Shown here: piece by piece, positions 24,684-35,045 of the stretch | How positions within the stretch are numbered: the stretch's first letter is position 1 | How the letters are laid out: each line of letters begins with the position of its first letter | Origin: Dolomedes plantarius | Taxonomy: Eukaryota > Arthropoda > Arachnida > Araneae > Dolomedidae | Assembly (NCBI GenBank): GCA_907164885.2 | Contig: OU015490.1 | Span: 233,218,241 to 233,282,240 of the forward strand | Reading direction: 5' to 3' | Length of the DNA stretch: 64,000 bases | Made by a program: the position numbers and the translations under genes | Notes under the pieces: generated by a model | The model's database searches: none | What the model was told of the DNA's origin: nothing | Seen by the model: the letters and a program-made list of their open reading frames with translations, nothing else

Positions 24684-25709
24684 ATGCCATTACACCGTGT
24701 TCGAAGACAATATATGCAGTTGTCGCAGTTTGAGAGGGGGAGAATCTTCGGGATGATGGAAGCTGGGTGGTCAGCTAGGCGAGTAGCTCGTCAATTAGGC
24801 CGCTCTGATTGTGTTGTGAGGAGGTGTTGGGACCAGTGGACCCGAGAGATCTCATGTACACGAAGACCAGGCTCAGGACGCCCTCGACAGACCAGTCGTC
24901 GAGAAGACCGCCACATCGTAAGAAATGCACGCGTACAGCCAACTGCTTCATCGGCCGCTATCCAGGCACAGGTAGCACCTGCACTAGGGGCCTCTGTGTC
25001 TTCTCGAACCATACGAAGGCGCCTGGCTGAAGGACAGTTGGTATCGCGGCGCCCATTACGTGTGCTGCCCTTGACGCCCACCCATCGACGCCTCCGTTTG
25101 GAGTTTTGCCGCGCACGAGGAAACTGGACTGCAGCGGAATGGAACCAGGTCGTCTTTAGCGACGAATGCAGATTCAATCTCGGCAGTGATGACAATCGTG
25201 TTCGTGTGTGGAGAGCCCGTGGTGAACGCTTCAATCCTGCCTTTGCTGTACAGCGACACATCGCTCCCACAGCTGGTGTGATGGTATGGGGTGCCATTGC
25301 CTACAATACACGGTCACCCCTAGTATTGTTCCGTGGCACCATGACAGCCCAGCGGTATGTTCATGAAATCCTGCAACCACATGTGTTGCCACTCATGCAA
25401 CGGCTCCCAGGAGACATTTTTCAACAAGACAATGCTGGGCCTCATACGGCAAGGGTGTCACAAGACTGTCTCCGCACTGTTACTACCCTTCTTTGGCCTG
25501 CCCGATCCCCAGATTTGTCTCCAATCGAGCATATCTGGGATCATTTGGGACGACGAGTTGGGCATCCCACGAGTTTGAACGAACTAGAGGCAAGGTTACA
25601 GCAAATATGGAACGAAATGTCTCAAGACATCATACAGAACTTGTATGACTCAATGCCCGATCGTATCGCATCGTGCATTCGCGCTAGAGGGGGTCAAACG
25701 GAGTATTAA
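24684..25709 (+). CDS. Tc1-like transposase, intact (341 aa)
   Basis: It cuts and reinserts the element at TA sites in the nucleus. Residues about 12-55 form the first helix-turn-helix (LSQFERGRIFGMMEAG, ARRVARQLGRS). A GRPR-type AT-hook-like linker (SGRPRQ, about 64-69) and a second helix-turn-helix follow to about 120. The catalytic triad is visible as Asp160 (VFSDECRF), Asp249 (FQQDNAGPH) and Glu282 (SPDLSPIEH). I count 32 residues between the second Asp and the Glu, against 34 in classical Tc1. The C-terminus IRARGGQTEY is typical. Length matches the usual 330-350 aa, and the start is the first ATG after the TATA-like box. No stops or frameshifts. Activity is inferred from integrity, not shown. 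Confidence 0.93.
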   Translation: MPLHRVRRQYMQLSQFERGRIFGMMEAGWSARRVARQLGRSDCVVRRCWDQWTREISCTRRPGSGRPRQTSRREDRHIVRNARVQPTASSAAIQAQVAPALGASVSSRTIRRRLAEGQLVSRRPLRVLPLTPTHRRLRLEFCRARGNWTAAEWNQVVFSDECRFNLGSDDNRVRVWRARGERFNPAFAVQRHIAPTAGVMVWGAIAYNTRSPLVLFRGTMTAQRYVHEILQPHVLPLMQRLPGDIFQQDNAGPHTARVSQDCLRTVTTLLWPARSPDLSPIEHIWDHLGRRVGHPTSLNELEARLQQIWNEMSQDIIQNLYDSMPDRIASCIRARGGQTEY

Positions 25710-25738
25710 CTCCTCCATTCTTTTGCCTTTTTCTCTGA

Positions 25739-25744
25739 AATAAA
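25739..25744 (+). terminator. Poly(A) signal AATAAA of the transposase gene
   Basis: AATAAA occurs 30 bp after the stop codon and before the right TIR. Confidence 0.5.
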
Positions 25745-25915
25745 TTATCCCTTTTCTTTGATTTTCTTATCATTTACTTATATCAAAGTAGTCATTACGT
25801 ATGTAAAATTTCGTTTCATTTTGACTACTCCTTCTTGGTGCGCTAATTTTTTTGTTTATGAGTGTATATATGGATACATATATACATAACACATATATAT
25901 ATATATACAAAAGAG

Positions 25916-26289
25916 GTTAGCAACGATAAGTAATCCTATGTTAATAACCCGCGGTAGTTTTTTTAAAAGAGACTTTGTGAAATTTTTTTTATTACATGAG
26001 CATTTCTATGAGCAATATTCCTTCGAAGTTAGATTTCAAAATTATGTACTTTGAACTTTATACCATAAGTCTAAAAGGCAAACTGACCTCGTGATTCATT
26101 AAAGTTACGGTCCTAAACATGCATGCTGTGTCTTCAGAATAAGTTTTTCTTCGGCTAATAGAGTAGTTGAATCATCGCTTTCAAACTTTCGTGGTCGAAT
26201 AGGCAATTCTGCTCATACACTGTCATAATTTTGCTGAAGTAAGAGATCACACAATCTTTTTCCCTCAAACGTTTTAAAGATTAGTTAGC
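25916..26289. other. No gene recognised
   Basis: Unassigned sequence downstream of the dispersed repeat. Confidence 0.4.
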
Positions 26290-26530
26290 CTGGCCACACA
26301 CCGAAAGCAACAAAACATTGCGCAACGTTTCTGTTTCTAGCTTTCTGTATCGGACGCACCGTCTACAATGTAATGAAAGGACAGTGCTGCACACCGGATG
26401 CAACATTGTTTTGAAACACGTCGCGGCATTTCGGAAACGTTGCTGCAACTAAAGTGTATGCTTCTCTGACCGATGTTTCTCGACACACAGCTCGTGAAAC
26501 ATTTCATCTGCGCATGTGCGGGAACACGCG
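26290..26530. other. GC-richer patch, possible MITE remnant
   Basis: CTGGCCACACACCGAAAGCA with inner GCGCAACGTTTCTGTTTC and, further on, an inverted-looking GGAAACGTTGCTGCAAC suggest a hairpin-type element. A clean matching right terminus was not found. Confidence 0.3.
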
Positions 26531-26547
26531 AATTTTATTTTCATTAA

Positions 26548-27264
26548 GGGGACAGTGGACCTTCAAACCTAACTTTTTTTGTTTTGAATAGATTTGCTTG
26601 AAATTCGAATATGTGATTAGTACCATAGATATGTAAAAGTGGGTAAAATTTAAATATGAAATATTAATAATTTATGAATTATTAATTATATCGAAAATTG
26701 GTCTAATTAAAAATGTTCCATGCGCATTTCTTTTGCATATAATATGGTAATTTTTATTTACAGGATACCTTATAGAACTAACAATGAAACTTATTGCTTA
26801 TTTTAAGGATTCATTAAAAATATAAAGAGAAAAAAAATAATAATAGTGAAAACACCCTTTTCATTACGCAAAATACCTATAAATCATCTTTTCAAGTACA
26901 AAATTTAGAAATTCTGAGCTACGAAGCATAATTTTTTTCAATAAAATTTATTTGATATACAGTTGAGTATATAAAACTTAAATTTCAAAGCAATACGATA
27001 ATTAGAAATGCGCCCGGAGCAGTTTGAATATTCGTATGACATGAAAATTTTTATTTTGAGAAATACACATTTAAAGTTATTCCTATTAGTAAGCACATAA
27101 TATCTAAATTAAATACAAATGCCTATAACTGGGAAAGTAATCACAGAAATTAAAATTTCTTTTTGCAACACATTCCTAGTCGTCCGTAGTTTCACAATTC
27201 AATAAAATAAAAAAAAAATCGAATTTTTGGACAAATTTCACAATTTTGAAACTCCACTGACCCC
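26548..27264. mobile_element. MITE with TTAA-like target site (717 bp)
   Basis: The left end TTAA|GGGGACAGTGGACCTTC mirrors the right end GAAACTCCACTGACCCC|TAAA as an imperfect inverted repeat of about 20 bp. The TTAA on the left (26544-26547) and TAAA on the right suggest a piggyBac-type target. The interior is AT-rich and non-coding. Confidence 0.55.
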
Positions 27265-27310
27265 TAAATGCTCCGTGTTGGGGATTTTTGCATTATTATA
27301 ATAAAAAGAG

Positions 27311-27449
27311 ATGGAGGTTGACGTTGACAAGTCGATAGTTCTTGTCCACGCAAGGCCAGAAATTTATGATTTTAGAGCAAAGGACAACCACAACCAAGAT
27401 GTAATAAATAAAATTTGGCAAGATACAGCTGAGGAATTGAATATTCCAA
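27311..27449 (+). CDS. First coding exon of a MADF-domain protein
   Basis: ATG at 27311 opens a 46-codon frame ending at a consensus donor (A|GTATGT, intron from 27450, phase 1). After a short acidic start it reads KSIVLVHARPEIYDF, then DVINKIWQDTAEELNIP. This is the N-terminal half of the MADF domain: an aliphatic helix, RP-x-YD, then a W-x-x-x-A-E-E-L helix. MADF domains are DNA-binding Myb/SANT-like modules in arthropod transcriptional regulators and in the accessory protein of PIF/Harbinger transposons. The next exon is not found. Downstream there is a LINE 3' end in opposite orientation, so the gene may be broken, or the exon may itself be transposon-derived. The frame and splice site are seen; the host role is inferred. 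Confidence 0.6.
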
Positions 27450-27529
27450 GTATGTACCACACCAATTTATCACATTTAATCGAATAAACCTTGTCCTGAA
27501 GTAATCAAGACACCCCCATTTTTTAAGAT

Positions 27530-28433
27530 TTTTTTTTTTTAATTTTTTTTTATTAAAAAAAATACACATAAAATTCCCATGTACCACAAAGTATCACACG
27601 GGACTTACAGAGGTAAGTATAAAACACTAAGAAAACATAAGAAACAGACAAAAAAAAAGAAATAAAAGAAACTAAGAAGAATTACAAATATTTACAATAA
27701 ATTTACAAAATAAGCCGAAAGCACACTTCCCAGAAACGAGCAGAGAGAAATTGGGAGGCCAGTTAATATTTAAGTCCTTAAGAGCCAATTTAAAAATATT
27801 TCTCTCCCTGCGGTACTTCGAACACAAAAACAGAACATGTTCAGCATTTTCCTCGCCACCAACGCTGCAATCACAGGGGGTCGCCGAACACAATTTGAAT
27901 CTACTCAAATAGCTCTTAAAATTTCCATGTCCTGTGAGGAACTGAGTCAATTTGTAGTTAGCAAAGAAGTGATGGCAAGAGAGTCTCATTCTAATGGACG
28001 GGAAAAATTTCTTGGTTAAACTACCATTATTTGAGCTGACGTATTCTTGGTTCCATGACTCCACCATACTCTCAAACATGACTTTCTTAAAAAAAGATTT
28101 GGGAAGATTGACACTAATGTCAATTTCACGCCTTGTAGCGGACTTGGCAAGGAAGTCGGCTCGCTCGTTACCAAAGATACCAGTATGCCCACGAACAAAA
28201 GCAAAGAAAACAGAGACGTTTTTACTTTCAAGGGATTTGAGTTGCCTTTGAATTTCGACGATAATGCTATTGGCAGAAGAAAAATATTTTAAGGTCTCCA
28301 AGGATGAAAGTGAATCGATATTTGTAAGAAAGAAAAATAGCGTTGCGTCACTCAGGGTCAGATCTAGGGAGGCACAAGCAGGGCATCTGTCCAGAGCGGC
28401 AAAAGTGGTACAAGGAGAAAAAAAAAGAAACAA
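27530..28433 (-). pseudogene. 5'-truncated LINE (non-LTR retrotransposon) ORF2 C-terminus: RNase H and Cys-rich tail
   Basis: The minus-strand frame 28433-27672 is about 253 codons without a stop. Its first half is an RNase H domain lacking its N-terminal strands. NIDSLSSLETLKYF corresponds to the TDSLSSL active-site strand, but with Asn-Ile before the Asp. FAFVRGHTGIFGNERADFLA is the late catalytic motif (GH.GI.GNE.AD.LA). The tail CDCSVGGEENAEHVLFLC, then SKYRRER, is the CCHC-like motif that ends many R1/I/Jockey-type ORF2 proteins. After the stop the 3' UTR runs to an A-rich tract near 27530. Everything upstream (endonuclease, RT) is missing, as expected for 5'-truncated LINE copies. The tail frame is well preserved. 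Confidence 0.82.
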
Positions 28434-28474
28434 GGAGAAAGTGTTGTTTTTGTTATTGCTTATGCCCAGAGTAT

Positions 28475-28946
28475 TGTAAGGACTTTGCCAAAAATAAAGA
28501 CTCTCGGCCTATTTAATAATTTTCATGCGTTTATTGCATTTCTAGGCTAAATACGGTTACGTACAAAATTGTAAAATACATCAAGATAAGTTCGTTGGTC
28601 CTGGAATACGACGAATCATGTCGGGCGATTTTCAGCAACTTAGCGTCAGCTCTACGGCATCCTTCGTCACAATCATTAACGAAGTATATCCAAGCCCCGT
28701 CTCTAAGTCACTACTCGAGTCTATTCCCGGCGGTGTCTTTATATACCTTAGCTTGGAATTTCCGCTGGGCGGTCTGGTTACGCCTCTCCGGCTTTAGGCA
28801 GTTACCCTGTCAAGTCGGGCGATTCTCCGATCGTCAGTTTCCTTTGTAGCTGGTGCGCGTCATTATCACCTCGAGTGTCAAGCTGTCTGGACGAGAGAAT
28901 AGTCTATTGAATCCATTCTGATGCGGTAAGGGTGGTCTGTCTTACA
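28475..28946 (-). mobile_element. Probable solo LTR (472 bp)
   Basis: On the minus strand it starts TGTAAGAC and ends GTCCTTACA, giving TG...CA ends with a short inverted repeat. In order it contains a TATA box in GGTATATAAAGACACC (about 28738-28753), a GC-rich transcribed part and AATAAACGCATG (about 28531) as a poly(A) signal. It is GC-richer than its surroundings. No second LTR or internal coding region is adjacent. Flanking 5-mers (AGTAT, AGTTC) match only in part. The layout supports an LTR; the family is unknown. Confidence 0.6.
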
Positions 28947-29146
28947 AGTTCTATAGGCGGAACTAATCCTTTGGCGCATCTCGGTCTAGACTGCTGTTGA
29001 CAAGCGGCACGCCATTAATATTTGACAGTTGAAACAAATCCATTATGAGCGTGAAGCTCCTTGTGTGGCCTTTTCTTCGAATTCCCACGTGTGAAGGTGG
29101 TGGAAGTTGTTAGAATATTTAATACCAGGTCGTTAGCGGCTTGAGG
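28947..29146. other. No gene recognised
   Basis: Balanced composition, possibly residual retroelement sequence next to the LTR. No domain read. Confidence 0.35.
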
Positions 29147-29338
29147 GCTGAGGTATGCAATCCCGGTACACAGCGGCATCATAATGGTGTGCCACCCTAA
29201 TATAGACCGAGTACCCCACCCCCAGACGTGATATCAAGGGGACATACCTTCTCCCACCCTCTTCGACCTCTTAGAAGGGATTTTCGGTATATGGATTGAA
29301 ACTACCATTATCCGACCTACGCACAAAAGTATTTAAAG
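29147..29338 (-). repeat. SINE family S1 body, head missing
   Basis: AATCCCGGTACACAGCGGCA, CCTAATATAGACC and GACCTACGCACAAAAGTATT align with the S1 copy at 8398-8600. The tRNA-like head is absent. The truncated end abuts the 3' end of the transposase coding region at 29339. Confidence 0.7.
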
Positions 29339-30300
29339 GCCACAAATCCTTGGTAGATGGCCGGAGACAGATTGTACCAGATGTTTAAGCAACGGTCACG
29401 CAAATCCGAGATATTGCGAATTGGTGGTCTTTGAACTCTGAGCTGCCGTCCCATGACATCCCAAATGTGTTCTATCGGATTGAGATCCGGTGAGTTAGGC
29501 GGTTGGAATTCAGCATCATGTTCCTGGAACCACTCCAACACAATTTTAGCCTTGTGACACGGGGCGTTGTCCTGTTGGAACATTCCATTTCCAGCTGGAA
29601 AAACAGAGGCCATGTAAGGGTGCAACTGGTCCGCAATGATGTTCAGATACCCTGTAACATTCATGGTCTGCTCTACCACAACCACGGGTCCCAGAGACGC
29701 CCAAGAGAACGTCCCCCAAAGTATACCACCGGCCTGTGTATGACCTACTGTACATTGAGGGAGCAACAGTTCGCCTGGAAGACGGCGTATCCTGACACGG
29801 CCATCGGCGTGATGAATGAGAAACCGTGATTCATCTGACAAGGCAACTCTCTCCCACTGATCCATGGACCAGTCGCGATGTTCCCAGGCCCAGCGCAGGC
29901 GCAGTTGGCGATGACGCTTGGTCAGGAAAGGCACACGAGTGGGACGTTTGCTGCGTAGCCCCATATCCAACAGTGTCCGATGACCAGTGTGCTGCGATAC
30001 TATTCTACTTGGCCCTGCATTGTATTGGGCTGTCAGCTGAGCCACTGTCTGGCTCCGGTTTTGCTTCACCATGCGAGAAAGTCTCCGACGACCTTTTTCT
30101 TTGATAGCGTGTGGACGTCCAACACCATGTCGTCTACTTCTGGTTTCACCGTCATTCATCCACTTTGCATAAGTACTAACAACTGTAGGTCGCGAACAAC
30201 CCACGAGTCGTGCAGTTTCGGAAATACTTGTTCCGGGCCTTCGAGCCATTGCAATCTGCCCTCTCTCAAAGTCGCTTAGATCCGCAACCTTTCCCAACAC
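29317..30300 (-). pseudogene. Tc1-like transposase with 3' end replaced by SINE sequence (327 aa frame)
   Basis: The minus-strand frame from ATG 30300 carries an HTH (LSDFERGQIAMARRPG, ISETARLVGCSRPTV), a GVGRPH linker and a catalytic core with Asp156 (ALSDESRF), Asp244 (FQQDNAPCH) and Glu277 (SPDLNPIEH). The order and length fit Tc1-like transposases. The last residues, from about FVAFKYFCA, come from the abutting SINE, so the normal C-terminus (MPRR...ARGG in relatives) is lost. Near the catalytic Glu the frame reads EFQPPNSPDLN, where the copy at 38.9-39.9 kb has DFSVMNWPPRSPDLN: four residues are missing, including the conserved Trp. The frame is open but the product is probably inactive. 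Confidence 0.85.
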
Positions 30301-30444
30301 ACACAGAAGTAAGTGAAAGAATGATTCTTCAGACTCTCCAGCAGCAGTTAAATACCACTTCCACCTGATTACGTGGCTTCCACGTCATCCAGGCGAATTC
30401 ATTGCAAAATGTAGGGGTGGTCATAATGTTTTGGCTCTTGAGTG
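29339..30444 (-). mobile_element. 3'-truncated Tc1-like transposon
   Basis: The 5' terminus (minus strand) is CACTCAAGAGCCAAAACATT, ending at 30444 and followed by TA (30445-30446). No matching inverted end exists on the other side, where the SINE joins the coding region. The outermost CACTC is shared with the element at 24452. Confidence 0.82.

Positions 30445-30447
<3 letters not shown>

Positions 30448-30532
<85 letters not shown>
30448..30532. repeat. (TA)n microsatellite between two transposons
   Basis: About 42 TA units lie between the 5' end of the truncated Tc1-like element and the left TIR of the next transposon. Confidence 0.97.
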
Positions 30533-31758
<1,226 letters not shown>

Positions 31759-31781
31759 TGTGTGTGTGTGTGTGTGTGTGT

Positions 31782-32620
31782 ATTTTTGTGCATATGTTTG
31801 TGTGTGCTGATATGCGCAAGTTGCGATGAGCCATAATGAATAATTGTTCGACGAACCTCATCCCCAAATGCTTATTGGGGGCGACGAACCCGATAATTTT
31901 GCAGGCCTAATTAGATAGAATAAACTAGTTCAATGAAAAGAGCCTGGAAGACAACGTGACACATGTGGGCTCCTCACGTTAATAGACAGTTTCAAACATT
32001 GTGTTCTCTTGGAGTAACAAATCGTGGCGTAGACTTATAATTATACATTTATGGCTGTTGTAGTTTCATAAAATATGTGCAAATTGGGAAAGTGAGGGAA
32101 TTAGACCCAATCCGGTTAATTGGGATTACGTGACGTTTAGCTGGCAGGACTTCGATGCCTAAGACGTGTATTCAATCAAGATGAATGAGAATAAATCTTG
32201 ATTTTTCTGAGGAAGCACTTTGATGACTTACATGAAACTTATGGAAAATGCAAACAGGAAAACGCAACTTCTTTGATTTCCTAATGTTATCAAATGGGTA
32301 CTTCTGGAAATAACTGGTCAACAAAAATTTAAAAATTTGAAATTAACAAAATATAGAACTTAAATGTGTCATAAATTAAGATATGAATGGTACTTTGTCT
32401 ATGCTTAGTCGTGAAAAGTTTGTTCTTTGGCGACATACCTATTTTTTTTACCTTTTATCACTTTTACCTAGGTGTCATGAATTATTTAAATATATGCGAA
32501 TTTTAGAATTTGAATTAAAAAAGAACAAGACCTTAAATGTGCAATAAATTCAAGAAATAATACCTCTTGACTATTCCTTTTTTTAATAACAATAAATACA
32601 GATATTTTTAACTTGCATAA
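31782..32620. other. No gene recognised
   Basis: AT-rich with scattered short frames and no domain. Confidence 0.45.
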
Positions 32621-32835
32621 GTGCCACCCAAATGGTGTAGTGGTTAGCGTTCTCAGCTGACCCGCAGTGGGCTTGGGTTCAAACCCTGAATAAGGCTTGG
32701 TCGTTTCCGTATCCTCCCCTTATGGGGAGCAATACTGGCTCACTCGTATGGTTCTCCCATGATAAAGTAGCTATTAAATAGAGGGGAATAACAAAGGGTG
32801 AATACCTAACGACAGGTAACTTCCGCATTAGACTT
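32620..32835 (+). repeat. tRNA-derived SINE (family S4)
   Basis: A box TGGTGTAGTGGTTAGCG and B box GGGTTCAAACCC lie at tRNA spacing. The body contains TGGTTCTCCCATGATAAAGT and GGGTGAATACC. The same body, diverged, forms the unit of the minisatellite at 47007-47752. Confidence 0.88.
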
Positions 32836-32928
32836 AAAATAATTGCATAAGTTTTTTATACTATTCCTTTACTATTTTCTATTGCAAAATACTTAATTAT
32901 TTTTAGAACCTAAACTTTTGCAAAAATG

Positions 32929-33476
32929 CACGGTGTCTGGGCAAAAGGTATCCAAAAGTCATGACTTATTTTTACGGAACTACCCATTAGAATTTAAAAA
33001 AAAATTATTTAAATAGAAAGAACATCTCACGAAGTTTTAATATCAGTCACAGATTTCGGTGTGCGCACCTTTTGTAGCACGACTTACGTCTAAATCGTAA
33101 TCCAGTTCTCTCCAAGAGTTTCGTAGCATATCAGGCATTGTTAGACATTTTTGCTTGGGGATTCATTAAATCCGCGGTGTATACGCAAAATATTGAAACT
33201 GTGGATGAGTTGATGAAGCGTATCATTCAAGCAATTCGCGTAATAACTCCTGATACGATACAAAACACTTGGAGAGAACTGAATAACCATTTAGACGTTT
33301 ATCGTGCTACAAAAGGTGCACACATCAAAGTCTATGATACTATGATGGAAGCGTATGATTGATATTAAAACTTGGGGAGATGTTCTCTCTATTTATATAT
33401 ATTTTTTAAATATTCTAATGGGTAGTTCCGTAAAAATAAGTCCTGCCTTTTGGATACCTTTAGCCCGGACACCCTG
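32929..33476 (+). mobile_element. Internally deleted mariner-like transposon (548 bp)
   Basis: Inverted arms of about 118 bp (left end CACGGTGTCTGGGC, right end complement CAGGGTGTCCGGGC) are flanked on the right by TA. The plus strand between them encodes only the transposase C-terminus: DIFAWGFIKSAVYTQN, then LMKRIIQAIRVITPDTIQNT and ELNNHLDVYRATKGAHIKVY (33138-33362). This matches the tail of mariner-superfamily transposases that follows the last catalytic residue. Everything upstream is deleted. Confidence 0.8.
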
Positions 33477-33479
33477 TAT

Positions 33480-34110
33480 TTTGAATAATACTATATTGAA
33501 AGTTCAGCTGGAGGTATCAAAAGTATACATAATAAATTGGAAAACATGACATCTTGTATTAAACAATGTAATTAAAAGGGTGGTGACGTGTCTCGAACTG
33601 ATTAATAACTCATCTCCAGGCCCAAGAGCATTTGGTGTGATTGCCGTTGTGAACAACCCACAAATGTGACGATCAACGAAACTCTTTGATATAAATAGGT
33701 ATATAAATATATAATGCTATTTGATATAAATATTTATATTCTTGCATGTGTGAACTGTTCATAGTGTCAATCACACTTAATGGTGCACGGCCTGACGATG
33801 AACTATTAATTAGTTGGAAACATGTCGCCACCGCTTTAATTGCATTGGGGAATATTAGATGTCGTGTTTTCCTTTTTCCGGGATAAGTTTTGATATCTCC
33901 AGCTGAATTTGCACTATGATATTTTTCAAAATATTTTGCGAATGTTAAGGTATTAGAAATAATTATTAAGTATTTTATAAAAGGGGAGTTGTAGGTAAGC
34001 AGATCATACAACTTATTCTTGTTAAAAATAGGTATACTTATCCTAATAAAAAAAGGATTTCTAACAAGATATAGGATCAAGCTATATGCTTTTCTTTTAT
34101 TTATTGCAGA
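33480..34110. other. No gene recognised
   Basis: A 135-codon minus-strand frame (34080-33673) is long for this composition but has no domain I can name. A plus-strand alternative reads a 40-codon open segment in the same place. Confidence 0.3.
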
Positions 34111-34114
34111 TTTA

Positions 34115-35045
34115 AGGTCTTGTTATTTTGGAATTTAAATTCTAAAACTTGAGTATGTTAATATTTCGTAGAATTCAGGTAAACGTGGATTTATAGTAAT
34201 AAGATTCGTTGTATTACTAGTAACAAACTATTCATAGTTAAGCATATACAAAATACCATGATTTCTTAATTTATAACGCCTTTAAATTCTCTCTCTTGTT
34301 AATTTAAAATTCTAAAATTCGTGTATTTTAATATTTCGTAGCACTTAGATAAAAGTGGATTTATAGTAATAAGATTAGGTACATCACTAATAACAAACTT
34401 TCATGGCTAAGCATATACAAATACCCTTCATTTCTTAATTTGTGACGCATTTAAGATTTCTCTGTTGTTAATATCACATTTTAAAATTCGTGTATTTTAA
34501 TACTTCGTAGCAGTTAGATAAAAGTGGATTTATAGTAATAAGATTAGGTATTTCACCAGTAACAAACTTTTTATAGTTAAGCATATACAAAATACCATGA
34601 TTTCTTAATTTATAACGCATTTAAATTCTCTCTCTTGTTAAATTAAATTCTAAAATTCGTGTATTTAAATACTTCGTGGCACTTAGATAAAAGTGAATTT
34701 ATAGTATTAAGATTAGGTGCATCACTAATAACAAACATTTAAGAGCTAATTTCATACAAATACCCCTTATAACCCTTCATAACCCCTTCATAATACCCTA
34801 TTTTTTAAATTTATGACGCATTTAAGATCTCTCTGTTAATATCACATTTTAAAATTCGTGTACATTAATACTTTGTGACACTTAGATAAAAATGGATTTA
34901 TAGTAATAAAATTAGGATTATTACTAGGAACAAGCATTTCATGGCTAAGCATATACAAATAGCATTGCTTTCTTAATTTACGACGCATTTAAAATCTCTG
35001 TCTTGTAAATTTCAAATTTAAAAATTTTTGATGATTTGATATATC
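34115..35045. repeat. Satellite-like tandem array, about 170-bp unit, 5 copies
   Basis: The phrase GGATTTATAGTAATAAGATT recurs at about 34186, 34356, 34525, 34694 and 34893. Each is followed by CTAATAACAAAC, AAGCATATACAAA, TTTCTTAATTT and AAAATTCGTGTA. Spacing is 169-170 bp, except that the last interval is about 199 bp because of an inserted ACCCCTTATAACCCTTCATA-type duplication. Confidence 0.9.

Larger units (their letters stand above)
24452..25864 (+). mobile_element. Apparently complete Tc1-like transposon (1413 bp)
   Basis: Inverted ends of about 33 bp start CACTCATGGACAAAAAAATT and differ at only two positions between left and right. TA dinucleotides flank both ends (24450-24451, 25865-25866), as expected for Tc1/mariner target duplication. 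The single transposase frame is uninterrupted. A TATA-like sequence and AATAAA frame the gene. It is the only element in the window with every expected part present. Confidence 0.92.
24251..25915 (+). repeat. Dispersed repeat, interrupted by a Tc1-like element
   Basis: 24251-24449 (TTTTAACGTAGGATTACTTT ... GTCCTCCGGAAAGCAAAA ... TTTTGACATACAT) and 25866-25915 (ending ACAAAAGAGGTTAG) together match the uninterrupted copy at 63788-64000. The 1.4-kb transposon lies between the two parts. The nature of the host repeat is unknown. Confidence 0.75.

Noticed and set aside
24791..25578. Long antisense and alternative frames within the intact transposase
   Set aside because: They are shadows of the DD-E transposase; none has a domain.
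32635..32700. A functional tRNA gene
   Set aside because: The A and B boxes are good, but the acceptor stem does not close and a SINE body continues downstream; the same body recurs at 47 kb.
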